A stretch of 64,000 nt of DNA. It comes from Lachnotalea sp. AF33-28. Lineage in GTDB: Bacteria; Bacillota; Clostridia; Lachnospirales; Lachnospiraceae. The position numbers were made by a program, and so were the translations under genes. The stretch is taken from assembly GCF_003477885.1 (NCBI RefSeq), contig NZ_QUEE01000007.1, positions 213,700-277,699 of the forward strand, given 5' to 3'. The notes under the pieces were generated by a model, which was given only the letters and a program-made list of their open reading frames with translations, was not told the origin of the DNA and searched no databases. This document shows positions 42,948 to 51,532 of the stretch, in pieces (position 1 is the first letter of the stretch; each line of letters begins with the position of its first letter).

Positions 42948-43130
42948 ATATTCACAGCTGCCAATAAAGCAGCGCATGTCGGGGCAGAGTATGGTCCTCA
43001 TTGGGATCCCTTGAAGCCCGCCGGTTCTTTCGCTGCGTAGTTTGCAGCGTTAGAACCGCTGCGCGCTTCACGGAGCGAGAGCGTGTCCCAATGAGGACCA
43101 TACTCTGCCCCGACATGCGCGGGAACTATC
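42948..43130. mobile_element. Palindromic element, copy 2
   Basis: Same core as copy 1, with a perfect 35-bp outer stem from GCGCATGTCGGGGCAG to the TCATTGGGA end and back (42973-43007 with 43086-43120). The left end AT-TCACAGCTGCC resembles the copy 1 terminus; the right outer end has diverged. Confidence 0.75.
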
Positions 43131-43246
43131 TAGCATGTCTTATAAACATGTTATAACGTCCTGTTCAAAACACCTTGCATATAGGTGAAAATGTTGATAA
43201 AATACTCATAAAACAGTTATGACATGTATAAAGTATATAAAAGGTA

Positions 43247-43289
43247 TTGACATACATGTTATAACATGCTATTATAACGTCATAACATG
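43247..43289 (+). promoter_or_regulatory. gntR-PTS operon promoter with operator between -35 and -10
   Basis: TTGACA (43247-43252) and TATTAT (43270-43275) are 17 bp apart, and the perfect palindrome CATGTTATAACATG (43255-43268) fills the spacer. A second site, TTATAACGTCATAACATG (43272-43289), overlaps the -10 box, and a half-conserved site CATGTTATAACG lies at 43147-43158. This arrangement predicts tight repression, most simply by the GntR protein encoded next. Confidence 0.8.
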
Positions 43290-43300
43290 GAGGCAATGCT

Positions 43301-44074
43301 ATGGAAGAAGGATTTAAACTGGATAAGGAGTCCAAAGTGCCCATTCACCAGCAGCTATACTGCTACATCAAGGAGTGCATTGAGAGTGGCACATACAAGG
43401 AGAATGAAACAATTCCTTCTGAAAAAGAAATGCAGGAAATGTTCGAAGTCAGCCGTATTACGGTGCGCAGGGCAATTTCCGATCTGGAACACGATGGTTA
43501 TCTGACGAAGCGCAGAGGCATGGGTACGGTGGTTACCCCCCGAAAGAAGGCGAGGGATATGGCTGTATTTAACAGCTTCAGCGGCGATGCCAAGGTGAAG
43601 GGCGATAAGCCCGGCTCCATCATACTGCAGTGCAAGACGGTGGAGGCAAATGTGAAAGTGGCTTCCATGCTTCAGGTGGAAAACGGGGAGAAGGTATATT
43701 TTTTAAAAAGGCTGCGTCTGTTAAACGGGCGTATCATAGCGCTTCATGATACGTATATCAGCGGCAGGCTGGGATTTCCTATATTGGGGGAGGATTTCGA
43801 TTCCACCACATCCCTGTATGAATATCTGGAGGAGCACGGAATCGTGCTGGGCAGCGCGGATGAGACTGTAGAAGCGAAGATGCCCACGCCAGAAATCCGC
43901 AGAGAACTGTTTATGGAGGAGAACCAGCCGCTGGTATATAAGGAAAGAGTGACCTACGATCATCAGGGAAGAGCCGTGGAGTTTTCCGAGAATTCCTATA
44001 TATCGGATTCCTACAGATATTATATTCACATCAATAATGTAAGAGGAGGTAAGGAAGGCCATGAAAATGTATGA
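43301..44074 (+). CDS. GntR/HutC-family repressor with UTRA domain
   Basis: 257 residues after GGAGGCAATGCT. The winged helix (about residues 10-78) shows VPIHQQLYCYIKECIESGTY, the IPSEKEMQEMFEVSRITVRR recognition region and GYLTKRRGMGTVV. The C-terminal UTRA ligand domain (about 95-240) reads VYFLKRLRLLNGRIIALHDT and ends FSENSYISDSYRYYI, standard for the HutC/FarR group that binds phosphosugars or amino-sugar phosphates. It overlaps the next gene by 14 bp, so it is co-transcribed with the PTS operon and likely regulates it through the palindromes upstream. Confidence 0.92.
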   Translation: MEEGFKLDKESKVPIHQQLYCYIKECIESGTYKENETIPSEKEMQEMFEVSRITVRRAISDLEHDGYLTKRRGMGTVVTPRKKARDMAVFNSFSGDAKVKGDKPGSIILQCKTVEANVKVASMLQVENGEKVYFLKRLRLLNGRIIALHDTYISGRLGFPILGEDFDSTTSLYEYLEEHGIVLGSADETVEAKMPTPEIRRELFMEENQPLVYKERVTYDHQGRAVEFSENSYISDSYRYYIHINNVRGGKEGHENV

Positions 44075-44792
44075 TTTCCATTCCCACCTGGGTAAGACAC
44101 GGTCCGGCGATGCCAACAGCGCGGAGCAGATGGTGAAGGAGCTGGGTGAGTTTGGAATCACAAAGGTGGGCATCTGTTCCCTGTCGGGAAACGGGATGCG
44201 GCCGCAGAATGATCTTGTTTATGCAGCCATGCGCCAGTTCCCGGGCATCGTCGAGGGGTATGCGGATATCGACCCCAAGGCGCCCGACGCATTTGACGAG
44301 ATACACCGGACTCTGGGGGATATGAGGATGAACGGTGTGAAGTTTATGGCATGGAAGCACGGATATGCGGTGGAGAACTGCCCGTCCCTGGGCCCGGTGA
44401 TCGATGAGATCGGCAAATACGGGGTACATATACAGATCCATGGAGGCGCCAGCCCGCTGTGCACGCCCTTTGTATGGATCGAGCATGCCAAGAGGCGTCC
44501 GGATATGAGATTCGTGTTCACCCATGTGTGCGGCAGGGAGTTCGGTTACAGCTGCATTGAGGCGATCAGAGACCTGGATAATTTCTGGGTGGAGACTTCC
44601 GCCAACATGGAGGTGGATATCCTGAAAAAGGCCGTGGATGTGCTGGGATCAAAGAGGATACTTTTCGGCACCGACTGGCCTTACAAGCCGACCAACATCG
44701 AGATTGAGAAGCTTTACCATCTGGGAATGAGCGAGGAGGAGCTGGAAGACGTGTTTTATAAAAACGCGGAGAAGCTCTGGAATAAGAAGTGA
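44061..44792 (+). CDS. Amidohydrolase-family TIM-barrel protein (amidohydrolase_2), first of two
   Basis: 243 residues after AGAGGAGGTAAGGAAGGCC. The N-terminal metal motif is YDFHSHLG (HxH), followed by HGYAVENCP, VHIQIHGGAS, FVFTHVCG and the late aspartate in LFGTDWPYKP, the set of metal ligands used in amidohydrolase_2 decarboxylases and lactonases. In sugar operons such proteins hydrolyse lactones or decarboxylate sugar acids. A second, related gene lies after PTS IID. Overlap with gntR and 26-bp spacing to IIB place it inside the PTS operon. Confidence 0.85.
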   Translation: MKMYDFHSHLGKTRSGDANSAEQMVKELGEFGITKVGICSLSGNGMRPQNDLVYAAMRQFPGIVEGYADIDPKAPDAFDEIHRTLGDMRMNGVKFMAWKHGYAVENCPSLGPVIDEIGKYGVHIQIHGGASPLCTPFVWIEHAKRRPDMRFVFTHVCGREFGYSCIEAIRDLDNFWVETSANMEVDILKKAVDVLGSKRILFGTDWPYKPTNIEIEKLYHLGMSEEELEDVFYKNAEKLWNKK

Positions 44793-44818
44793 GATAAAAG
44801 AGAGGAGGGGGAAAATGT

Positions 44819-45307
44819 ATGCTGATCACACATATGCGCATTGATGACAGGCTGATCCATGGCCAGATTGTAACCGCCTGGATATCCGATTCCAAGGCGG
44901 AGAAAATCCTGGTGGCCGACGATATGGCTGCTAAGGATATGACACAGCAGATGCTGCTGAAGCTGGCGGTGCCGGCCAATATCAGGCTGGAGATCAGATC
45001 CGTTGCCGATGCCGCAAAACTGATTGCGGAGGATGTCACGGAAACCAAAGTGCTCCTGATTGTCAGGAATCCGAAGACCGCTTTGGAGCTGTTCGATCTG
45101 GGATTTCATATCGGCAGCGTGAATGTGGGCAACATCAGCAATTCGCGTTCCACGGTGGGCAGGAAGCGCCTGCTGCCGTTCATCTATGTGGAGCCAGCTG
45201 ATGTAGAAAACCTTAGGGCCATTGCCGGCAAGGGCATCAAATTGGATGTGCGGGCGGTGCCAAATGACAAGTCCGTCGACGGACTGGATCTGATTGCGAA
45301 ATGCTGA
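44819..45307 (+). CDS. PTS mannose/sorbose-family IIB component
   Basis: 162 residues, start after GAGGAGGGGGAAAATGT. The phosphorylation site is MRIDDRLIHGQIVTAW with His14, the standard position for IIB of this family, and INSxxR-type NISNSRSTVGRK (about residues 104-115) follows. It takes phosphate from IIA and passes it to the sugar carried in by IIC/IID. No IIA gene is in this operon, so phosphate must come from a IIA encoded elsewhere. Confidence 0.93.
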   Translation: MLITHMRIDDRLIHGQIVTAWISDSKAEKILVADDMAAKDMTQQMLLKLAVPANIRLEIRSVADAAKLIAEDVTETKVLLIVRNPKTALELFDLGFHIGSVNVGNISNSRSTVGRKRLLPFIYVEPADVENLRAIAGKGIKLDVRAVPNDKSVDGLDLIAKC

Positions 45308-45456
45308 GGCAGAAGCGTGCGCCGATGCGCGCAGGTCATCAGCCTTCGGCTGGTGACAAAGCCGATGAAAGAGGCATGAGATCAAAAAGGGCGGTGTGAC
45401 GGCCGCCGAAAAAAGCTGCACAGGATGCCGGGGGGCATCCGTGGGAAGGAGAAGGT

Positions 45457-46200
45457 ATGAGTTTATTAGTAAAAGCGATACTTGTAGCACTTTTTACATG
45501 GCTTACGTTCTTTGACAAGTACTGTACTCAGTTTTTCACCTACCGTCCGATTGTGGTGGGCCCGATCGTGGGACTGATCATGGGGGATGTGAGGATGGGT
45601 CTGGAAGTGGGCTGTATCATCGAGCTGATGTTTTTGGGGCAGGTGTTCGTGGGAACGGCGCTGCCGCCTGAGGAGACCTTCAGCACAATTATAGCGACGG
45701 CATTTGCATGCATATCCGGAAGCACAGAGGTGGCTTTAGCGACGGCGCTGCCGTTAGCCATCATCGGACAGATCGGCATGTATTTCCGCAATATGGTGCT
45801 CTGTGTATGGACACAGCACAGGCTGGAAGCGGCGGTGGAGAAGGGCAGCCGCAGAGGCATCACCATGAACTGTATTGTATGGCCGAACATTTTCAATCTG
45901 ATTCTGTTTGCAGTACCTGTCTTTCTGGCTGTTTTCTTCGGGGCGGGCCCCGTACAGGCGATCATCAACGTGATCCCGCAGGTGGTGATCGACGGCCTTG
46001 CGATCGGCGGCGGAATGATCGGTGCGGTCGGATTGGCACTGCTTTTAAAGTGCATCAACGTAAAGAATATATGGTTCTATTTCCTGATCGGTTTCTTCTT
46101 CTCCAGTTTCCTGAACATCAACCCGATCGGAATTACCATCATTGCGGTAGTTTGTGTTGCGGTAGCTTATTACACGGATCGCGATAAGGGGGTAGCGTAA
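45457..46200 (+). CDS. PTS mannose/sorbose-family IIC component
   Basis: 247 residues with about seven to eight hydrophobic helices after GAAGGAGAAGGT. The loop IVGLIMGDVRMGLEVGCIIELMF, in part, with MG..E..MFLG and the ALPPEETFSTIIA motif, is that of IIC-Man/Sor. The 149 bp before the gene contain a hairpin GTCATCAGCC-TTC-GGCTGGTGAC (about 45332-45354), which may tune IIB to IIC expression. The stop overlaps the IID start by one base. Confidence 0.93.
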   Translation: MSLLVKAILVALFTWLTFFDKYCTQFFTYRPIVVGPIVGLIMGDVRMGLEVGCIIELMFLGQVFVGTALPPEETFSTIIATAFACISGSTEVALATALPLAIIGQIGMYFRNMVLCVWTQHRLEAAVEKGSRRGITMNCIVWPNIFNLILFAVPVFLAVFFGAGPVQAIINVIPQVVIDGLAIGGGMIGAVGLALLLKCINVKNIWFYFLIGFFFSSFLNINPIGITIIAVVCVAVAYYTDRDKGVA

Positions 46201-47054
46201 TGGCAGAGAACGAAGCAAAAAAAGAAGCGTTAAAGAAAGATCTCACCAAATTGTCCAGGAAAGATCTGTGGAAGCTGTATATCTATTCCCAGGGCTTTGT
46301 GAGCGGCTTTAACTATGAGAAGCAGGAAGCTCCCGGATTCACCTTTTCGATGATACCAGTTATTGAGAAGGTATACAAAAATGAAGAAGATAAAAAGGAT
46401 GCCTACAGAAGGCATACGGAGCTGTTTTTAACAGAGGCGAGACTCTCCCATTTCGTAATCGGCGTTACGGCGGCGATGGAAGAGCGGAATGCCAACGAGC
46501 ACGATATCGATCCTGTCAGCATCAACGCTATCAAAGCGGCTTTAATGGGACCTCTGGCCGGCATCGGAGATTCCCTGTATCACGGCACGCTGCGTCCGAT
46601 CATTGCCGGCCTTGCGGTATCCATGGTCATGGCCAGCAATTATACCAGCGTCCTCGGCCCGATTATTTTCCTGTTGGTGATGGCCGGCGTAGGCCAGCTG
46701 CTGCGTTATTTCGGCATCTTTAAAGGCTATGAAAAAGGCGTGGAATTCGTGGGCGCCATGCAGAGCTCCGGCCTGATCGGCAAGCTCACCAGACTGGCCG
46801 GCATCGCGGCATTCACGGTAATCGGAGGTTTCGTCTATAAATTCGTGACGATCAACATACCCTGGTCCTATACTGCCGGAGAAACCGTCGTCAGCCTGCA
46901 GTCCACGCTGGACGGCATCATGCCCGGCATGCTTCCTCTGCTGTATACCCTGCTGATGCTGTGGCTGATGAATAAAAAGAAAGCCAATCCGGTGATCCTT
47001 ATGCTGGTGACGATGGTGATCGGCATCCTGGGGCACCTGGCAGGTATCCTGTAA
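46200..47054 (+). CDS. PTS mannose/sorbose-family IID component
   Basis: 284 residues; the ATG shares a base with the IIC stop (TAATG). N-terminal soluble part with FVSGFNYEKQEAPGFTFSMI, then ALMGPLAGIGDSLYHGTLRPI, in part the signature of IID-Man, and four to five hydrophobic helices to the end. IID forms the membrane channel with IIC in this family only, which confirms the system type (mannose class). Substrates of this class include hexoses, N-acetylhexosamines, sorbose and fructosamino acids; which one applies here is unknown. Confidence 0.93.
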   Translation: MAENEAKKEALKKDLTKLSRKDLWKLYIYSQGFVSGFNYEKQEAPGFTFSMIPVIEKVYKNEEDKKDAYRRHTELFLTEARLSHFVIGVTAAMEERNANEHDIDPVSINAIKAALMGPLAGIGDSLYHGTLRPIIAGLAVSMVMASNYTSVLGPIIFLLVMAGVGQLLRYFGIFKGYEKGVEFVGAMQSSGLIGKLTRLAGIAAFTVIGGFVYKFVTINIPWSYTAGETVVSLQSTLDGIMPGMLPLLYTLLMLWLMNKKKANPVILMLVTMVIGILGHLAGIL

Positions 47055-47168
47055 AAGACATTAGGTAATGCATCCCTCTGTGCCTGCGTCCGCCGGTCCT
47101 TCCGGCCAGCCCGGGGGCGCAGGGGGAAACTTAATTTATGACTGTCACGGAGTCAGGAGTGTAAAAAC

Positions 47169-47894
47169 ATGATGATTGATTATCATTCCCATCTGAAATG
47201 GGACAGGGAAACAAACAGTTACGATACGGAAGCGTGTCTGAAGGATATGGAAGACAACCACATTGAGAAGCGGATGGTATCCGCCCTGTACGGCTATTCG
47301 GTCCGGGAACAGAATGATGCGGTGGCGGACATGGTCAGGGCGCATCCGGATAAGATCATAGGTTGCGCCGTCATAAATCCCAAAGAGCGTGACTGCGTGC
47401 GTGAGATGGAGCGCGCGGCATCTTCCGGATGCTTTAAGGCAATCGAACTGGATTCCATGGAGCACTGCTATTATCCGGAAACCATGCCGGTGCTGGACGA
47501 GATCATCGATATAGCGGTCAGCCACCGGATGCCGGTAAATGTATTTACAGGATGGGGATGCCGGACCATGCCGGCCCAATGGGCTTACTACGCTAAGCGC
47601 CATCCCGATATGCTGATGGTTCTGCTGCATATGGGAACCACAGATTTCGGATACGGATGCGTGGACCTGGTAAGGCAGTATGAAAATCTGATGGTGGAAA
47701 CTTCCTGTATGTATGAGCTGCCCATCTTAAGAAAGGCATTTGGAAACCTGCCGAAGGAGAAGTTCCTGTTCGGTTCCCATTATCCGGATAAGATCACCAA
47801 ATGTTCCGTCGATACCTTTGTGCTTTTGCATCTGCCGCAGGAGACCCTGGACTGCCTGTATTACAGAAATGCCATGCGGGTGCTGGAGCTTTAA
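47169..47894 (+). CDS. Amidohydrolase-family TIM-barrel protein, second of two
   Basis: 241 residues after GTCAGGAGTG; two ATGs in a row at 47169 and 47172. Metal motif IDYHSHLKWDRE (HxH), VNVFTGWGC, LMVLLHMGTTDFGYG and GSHYPDKI late in the chain; here the final aspartate found as GTDWP in the first amidohydrolase reads GSHYPD, so the two enzymes differ at an active-site position and are probably not redundant. Similar size and order of motifs show that they are paralogues. The operon continues 44 bp later. Confidence 0.82.
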   Translation: MMIDYHSHLKWDRETNSYDTEACLKDMEDNHIEKRMVSALYGYSVREQNDAVADMVRAHPDKIIGCAVINPKERDCVREMERAASSGCFKAIELDSMEHCYYPETMPVLDEIIDIAVSHRMPVNVFTGWGCRTMPAQWAYYAKRHPDMLMVLLHMGTTDFGYGCVDLVRQYENLMVETSCMYELPILRKAFGNLPKEKFLFGSHYPDKITKCSVDTFVLLHLPQETLDCLYYRNAMRVLEL

Positions 47895-47938
47895 GACGGT
47901 GCGGCTGCAAAAGTTTTAACAGATAAGGGGTAAATAAC

Positions 47939-48898
47939 GTGGAAAGAGACAAAATAAAGGCTCTGCTGCCTTTGCGGGAACAGCAGCTATTTGAGGACAT
48001 TGTGACCAGCCGCGTGCTGGGTGCGAACTGCCACATCCGGCTGATCGGGGAAATGATCGCCGGCATTGCGGATGCGCCCGAAAACGGAAGAGAGGAAATC
48101 CTTGATAAAACAAGACAGATCGCCGATTTTTTTATGCAGACCAGAGGCAGGCAGAGCCGTGCCATCTACAATGCGGTCTGTTATTACATCAAAGGATTGG
48201 ACGCGCTTTCCGACAAAGGGGAGCAGGAGGTGCGGGAGAGCCTGACGGCCAGAATCCGGTCCTATAAAGAGAAGTCCGAGAGGGACATGAAAACACTGAT
48301 TTCTTACGCGAAGAACCTGACGGAAAACATGGATACAATCATGATTTTTGATTATTCCAGCACGGTGAATGATTTCGTCGCAGCCCTGGACAGGAAAATA
48401 ACTGTCTATATACCGGAGAGCCGTGCCCTGGACGGGGGGAGACCGTTTGTGAAATCAGCGGTCCGTGCAGGACACGATGTACACTTCATACCGGATACGA
48501 CCATGTTTTCCGCTCTGAAGAGCTGTCAGGCGGCATTTATGGGCGCGGAAACCGTATATCCTGACGGAACCGTATTCAATACCGTCGGATCCGATATTCT
48601 GGCTGTGCTCTGCGAAAAGCTGCGGATACCGCTCTATGTGCTGACGCCGCTGATCAAGACGGATGTCCGTCCGGTCACCGGCTATATCAGACTGTCTCCG
48701 ATGCCGTTTGATTACGGACCCAGGCTTGCGTCGCACTGGGAGGAAAAGGAACGGGAAGGCGTGGACTTTCGAGGCTTTAAGCTGCTGGAGGTGGCGCCGG
48801 AGTATATCCGGGCGCTGATCACGGAAGAGGGGATTCTGCCGCCCTATGCGCTGTTTCATGTGGCGATGGAATATGCGAAATCGCTGGAAGGTCTGTAA
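47939..48898 (+). CDS. eIF2B-alpha/beta/delta-like protein (ribose-1,5-bisphosphate isomerase/MtnA superfamily)
   Basis: 319 residues from GTG 47939 after AAGGGG. N-terminal helical half and C-terminal Rossmann-like half with IMIFDYSSTVNDFVA, VYIPESRALDGGRPF, HFIPDTTMFSALKSCQAAFM and NTVGSDILAVLCE. This is the layout of the superfamily that includes eIF2B subunits and the sugar isomerases MtnA and archaeal ribose-1,5-bisphosphate isomerase (PESRP.xeG, AFxGA..v..dG.v.NK.GT). In a PTS operon an aldose-to-ketose phosphate isomerase is the attractive reading, but the position of the catalytic Cys/Asp could not be verified by alignment. Confidence 0.78.
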   Translation: MERDKIKALLPLREQQLFEDIVTSRVLGANCHIRLIGEMIAGIADAPENGREEILDKTRQIADFFMQTRGRQSRAIYNAVCYYIKGLDALSDKGEQEVRESLTARIRSYKEKSERDMKTLISYAKNLTENMDTIMIFDYSSTVNDFVAALDRKITVYIPESRALDGGRPFVKSAVRAGHDVHFIPDTTMFSALKSCQAAFMGAETVYPDGTVFNTVGSDILAVLCEKLRIPLYVLTPLIKTDVRPVTGYIRLSPMPFDYGPRLASHWEEKEREGVDFRGFKLLEVAPEYIRALITEEGILPPYALFHVAMEYAKSLEGL

Positions 48899-48929
48899 AA
48901 ATCTGACACAGAAAAGAGGAAGCACACAG

Positions 48930-49745
48930 ATGGAAATGAGAGGGAGAAAATTCCCGGTAGCCCTGGCGATGATACAGCCTCTGCCGTGTCCCGGCAGCTA
49001 CCGGTACAGAGGGGAATCCATCGATGAAATCATCGGGGCCTCCTTAAAAGAAGTAAAAATGCTATATGAGTACGGTTTTGACGGCTATATCATCCAGAAC
49101 CGCAACGACGCGCCGGTCAGGCAGACTGCGCCGCCAGAGACAATCGCCTATATGACTGCACTGGCCAGGGAATGCAGGAGGGAGTATCCCGATATGATCC
49201 AGGGAATCCTGCTTAACTGGGACGGTGTGGCTTCTCTGGCAGTTGCGGATGCGGCCGGAGCGGACTTTATCCGCGTGGAGCACACCTATACGGGCGTGGA
49301 GGTGGGCTATGCCGGCCTGATGGAGGCGCAGTGCGTGGATATCTGTGAGTTTCGCAGGCGCATCGGCTCTGATATTCCGGTCTATGCCGATGTCCAGGAA
49401 GTGCATTATGAACAGGTCGGGGGCAAGAAAATCGTGGATGCCGCCTTTGATACCGTCTACAATGCCTTTGCGGACGGCCTGTTTCTGGGCGGGCGCAGCA
49501 CGGCCGAAAGCATAGAAATCGTGGAGAACGTGCGCAGGCGTCTTGGTGCGGACATACCGATCTTTTTAAGCTCCGGCGCCACCGGAGACAATATCGGTGA
49601 GATACTGAAGCATTATGACGGCGTCAGCGTGGGCACCTGGGTGAAAAACGGCAATATGAAAAACCCGATAGATCCCGGGAGGGCGAAGCAGTTTATGGAA
49701 GGAGTGCGCAGGGCCGCAGCGGATAAGCCGGCCAAATCAGAATGA
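48930..49745 (+). CDS. BtpA/SgcQ-family TIM-barrel protein
   Basis: 271 residues from ATG 48930 after AGAGGAAGCACACAG; the frame is open upstream but overlaps the previous gene. The start is VALAMIQPLPCPGSYRYRG (family: MIHLxPLPGSPxY), followed by NDAPV, GILLNWDGVASLAVADAAGA, FIRVEHTYTG, PVYADVQEVH and LSSGATGDNIGEILKHYDGV, the full BtpA/SgcQ pattern. E. coli SgcQ lies in the sgc PTS operon; the family is of unknown enzymatic function. The stop overlaps the MFS start by four bases. Confidence 0.9.
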   Translation: MEMRGRKFPVALAMIQPLPCPGSYRYRGESIDEIIGASLKEVKMLYEYGFDGYIIQNRNDAPVRQTAPPETIAYMTALARECRREYPDMIQGILLNWDGVASLAVADAAGADFIRVEHTYTGVEVGYAGLMEAQCVDICEFRRRIGSDIPVYADVQEVHYEQVGGKKIVDAAFDTVYNAFADGLFLGGRSTAESIEIVENVRRRLGADIPIFLSSGATGDNIGEILKHYDGVSVGTWVKNGNMKNPIDPGRAKQFMEGVRRAAADKPAKSE

Positions 49746-50986
49746 AAAGCAAACACAAGCCGCATTACGCCTGGGTGATTTTAATGTGCTGCTGCGTGAT
49801 GATGGGATCCACCTACGGCATTGAGGGAGGCGTTACCGGCAGCTTTTTTCAGCCGGTTTCCCAGGCATTCAGGGTGCCGGTTTCCCTGGTCTCCGGTTAT
49901 GTTACGGTCAAGGGCATCACTACCGTTCTGATGCTGCCCCTGGCCGGGAAATTGCTGCACACAAAAAGCAGCAGGGCGGTTCTGTCGCTGGCCTCCTTGG
50001 GCTACGGAGCCTGCCTGCTGCTTATGGCGGCATCTCCCAATCTCGCGGTCTTTTATATCGGGGCCGTGGCCCTGGGGATGTGCGGCGCCTTTCTCACGGG
50101 CATTACGGCGCCGATCCTGATCAGCAACTGGTTTCATAAAGATTCCGGCCTGGCGCTGGGGATTGCCATGGCAAGCTCCGGCCTGTGCGGTTCCGTCTTC
50201 GGACCGCTGATCACGAAGATCATACACATCGGCGGTTTTAGAAGCGGATATCTGACCATGGCATTGATCGTGCTGTTTCTCCTGCTGCCCATGATGCTGT
50301 TTCTGGTGCGGTTTAAGCCGGAAAAGGGGCAGCATCCCTACGGCGGGGAGCGATTTTTCATGAAGGTGGAGCACGGAGAGGAGATCCTGAACTGTTCCCT
50401 GAAACGATGCCTTTTCTCCCTGTCCTTTTTATCCGTGATGGTCTTTGGAATCTGCCTCGCTTTTTCAAACGGCATACTCTTTAATATGACCATGCTGGTA
50501 AATTCCGGAGGATTCACCGTACAAAACGGCGCGCTGGCCACCTCTCTGGCCTTGATCGGTGCCACCTTCTGGAAGATCGTCTACGGCTGGCTGGACAAAT
50601 ATATGAGAGTCTGCACCGTGGTGCTGCTGGCAGTTTTAACCGGTGCTGCCGGACTGCTCCTCGTACTGCTTGGAGCAGGCCTTATGACGGTATATGCCGG
50701 CGCCTTTCTGTATGGCTCCATCGTTTCTTTGATGACGCTGGAACCGCCGCTGCTGGTAAAAGAGATTTTCGGCCCGGACAAATCGGAATACCTGTTCATC
50801 TATGTGTCCATGGCCGTACAGCTGTCCTATGCGGCTGCCCCCATGTTTTATGCTGCCCTCTACGATGTGTGCGGCAGCTATCGGGTATCCATCCTGCTGT
50901 GCACAGCCATAGCGATGACGGCTGTAATTGCCGGATTTCTGGCAGTCCGCCTGCGCAGGCACCTTCTTGGGTCAGCGCAGGGCTGA
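49742..50986 (+). CDS. MFS transporter (oxalate/formate- or monocarboxylate-type)
   Basis: 414 residues, about 12 membrane helices in two halves with a basic loop in the middle (HPYGGERFFMKVEHGEE, about residues 198-214). GLALGIAMASSGLCGSVFGP (about residues 137-156) resembles motifs of monocarboxylate/oxalate-formate carriers. ATGA overlap with the BtpA gene shows it belongs to the PTS operon. A catabolic operon that has both a PTS and an MFS carrier may import the sugar by one and export an acid product or import a second substrate by the other. Confidence 0.88.
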   Translation: MKSKHKPHYAWVILMCCCVMMGSTYGIEGGVTGSFFQPVSQAFRVPVSLVSGYVTVKGITTVLMLPLAGKLLHTKSSRAVLSLASLGYGACLLLMAASPNLAVFYIGAVALGMCGAFLTGITAPILISNWFHKDSGLALGIAMASSGLCGSVFGPLITKIIHIGGFRSGYLTMALIVLFLLLPMMLFLVRFKPEKGQHPYGGERFFMKVEHGEEILNCSLKRCLFSLSFLSVMVFGICLAFSNGILFNMTMLVNSGGFTVQNGALATSLALIGATFWKIVYGWLDKYMRVCTVVLLAVLTGAAGLLLVLLGAGLMTVYAGAFLYGSIVSLMTLEPPLLVKEIFGPDKSEYLFIYVSMAVQLSYAAAPMFYAALYDVCGSYRVSILLCTAIAMTAVIAGFLAVRLRRHLLGSAQG

Positions 50987-51073
50987 AATTCATATTTAAA
51001 TGAAGGGATCTGGCTGTAATGGCAGTGAGCCATATAGAAGTAACAGGAAAATAACGATTTACGCCAAGTGAAC

Positions 51074-51129
51074 GGGAAAACAAAAACACCATGTGACGCG
51101 TCAGCGTTGCACGGTGTTTTTGTTTTCCC
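51074..51129 (+). terminator. Long stem terminator
   Basis: GGGAAAACAAAAACACC and GGTGTTTTTGTTTTCCC pair over 17 bp around a GC-rich loop, with a T-rich right arm, 87 bp after the MFS gene. Confidence 0.8.
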
Positions 51130-51414
51130 TCGCCATATTTTCAGCATCCGCAGGACGCGCAGCCGCACCCAACGGGGAGTTTCCAGGGGTTTGGGGGCTA
51201 CCCCACCAACAAGCATTTCAGCGAGTTTTCCCAAAGGGAAAAATCCGTTGAAATAGCAAACATGTACATGTTTACATTGGCGTAAGTAAAACCTGATTGT
51301 TCAGTTCACAGGAGATAAAGATATTGACATCATAGAAATCAATATCCTGTATTTTAACGCCCAGAAGTGTCAAAATGTATATTCACGTTTAAACTCGGTA
51401 GTTTTATTCTCAAT

Positions 51415-51477
51415 CATTATCAGTCACCTTCTTACTAATAATCTTACTGATAATGGTTATAAGCGATAATCAGTAAG
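51415..51477. promoter_or_regulatory. Repeated ATTATCAGT sites upstream of satD
   Basis: CATTATCAGT (51415-51424) is answered by its exact reverse complement ACTGATAATG (51446-51455), and ATAATCAGTAAG follows (51466-51477). Three copies of one half-site in alternating orientation suggest regulator binding; the protein is unknown. Confidence 0.45.
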
Positions 51478-51532
51478 AAATCAATAGGAACGTTTGCTGT
51501 ATTTTCAGGATTGAGAAAAGGAACGCACTGCG

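Larger units (their letters stand above)
42786..43300. other. 515-bp region with palindromic element and repressor sites
   Basis: No gene is supported. It contains the promoter of the small membrane protein on the minus side, the second copy of the palindromic element (42948-43130), and a cluster of CATGTTAT-type sites with the gntR promoter. Confidence 0.7.

Noticed and set aside
51130..51410. Possible end of a mobilisation or transposon gene in either frame
   Set aside because: Short frames exist on both strands but have no start site and no motif I can name.
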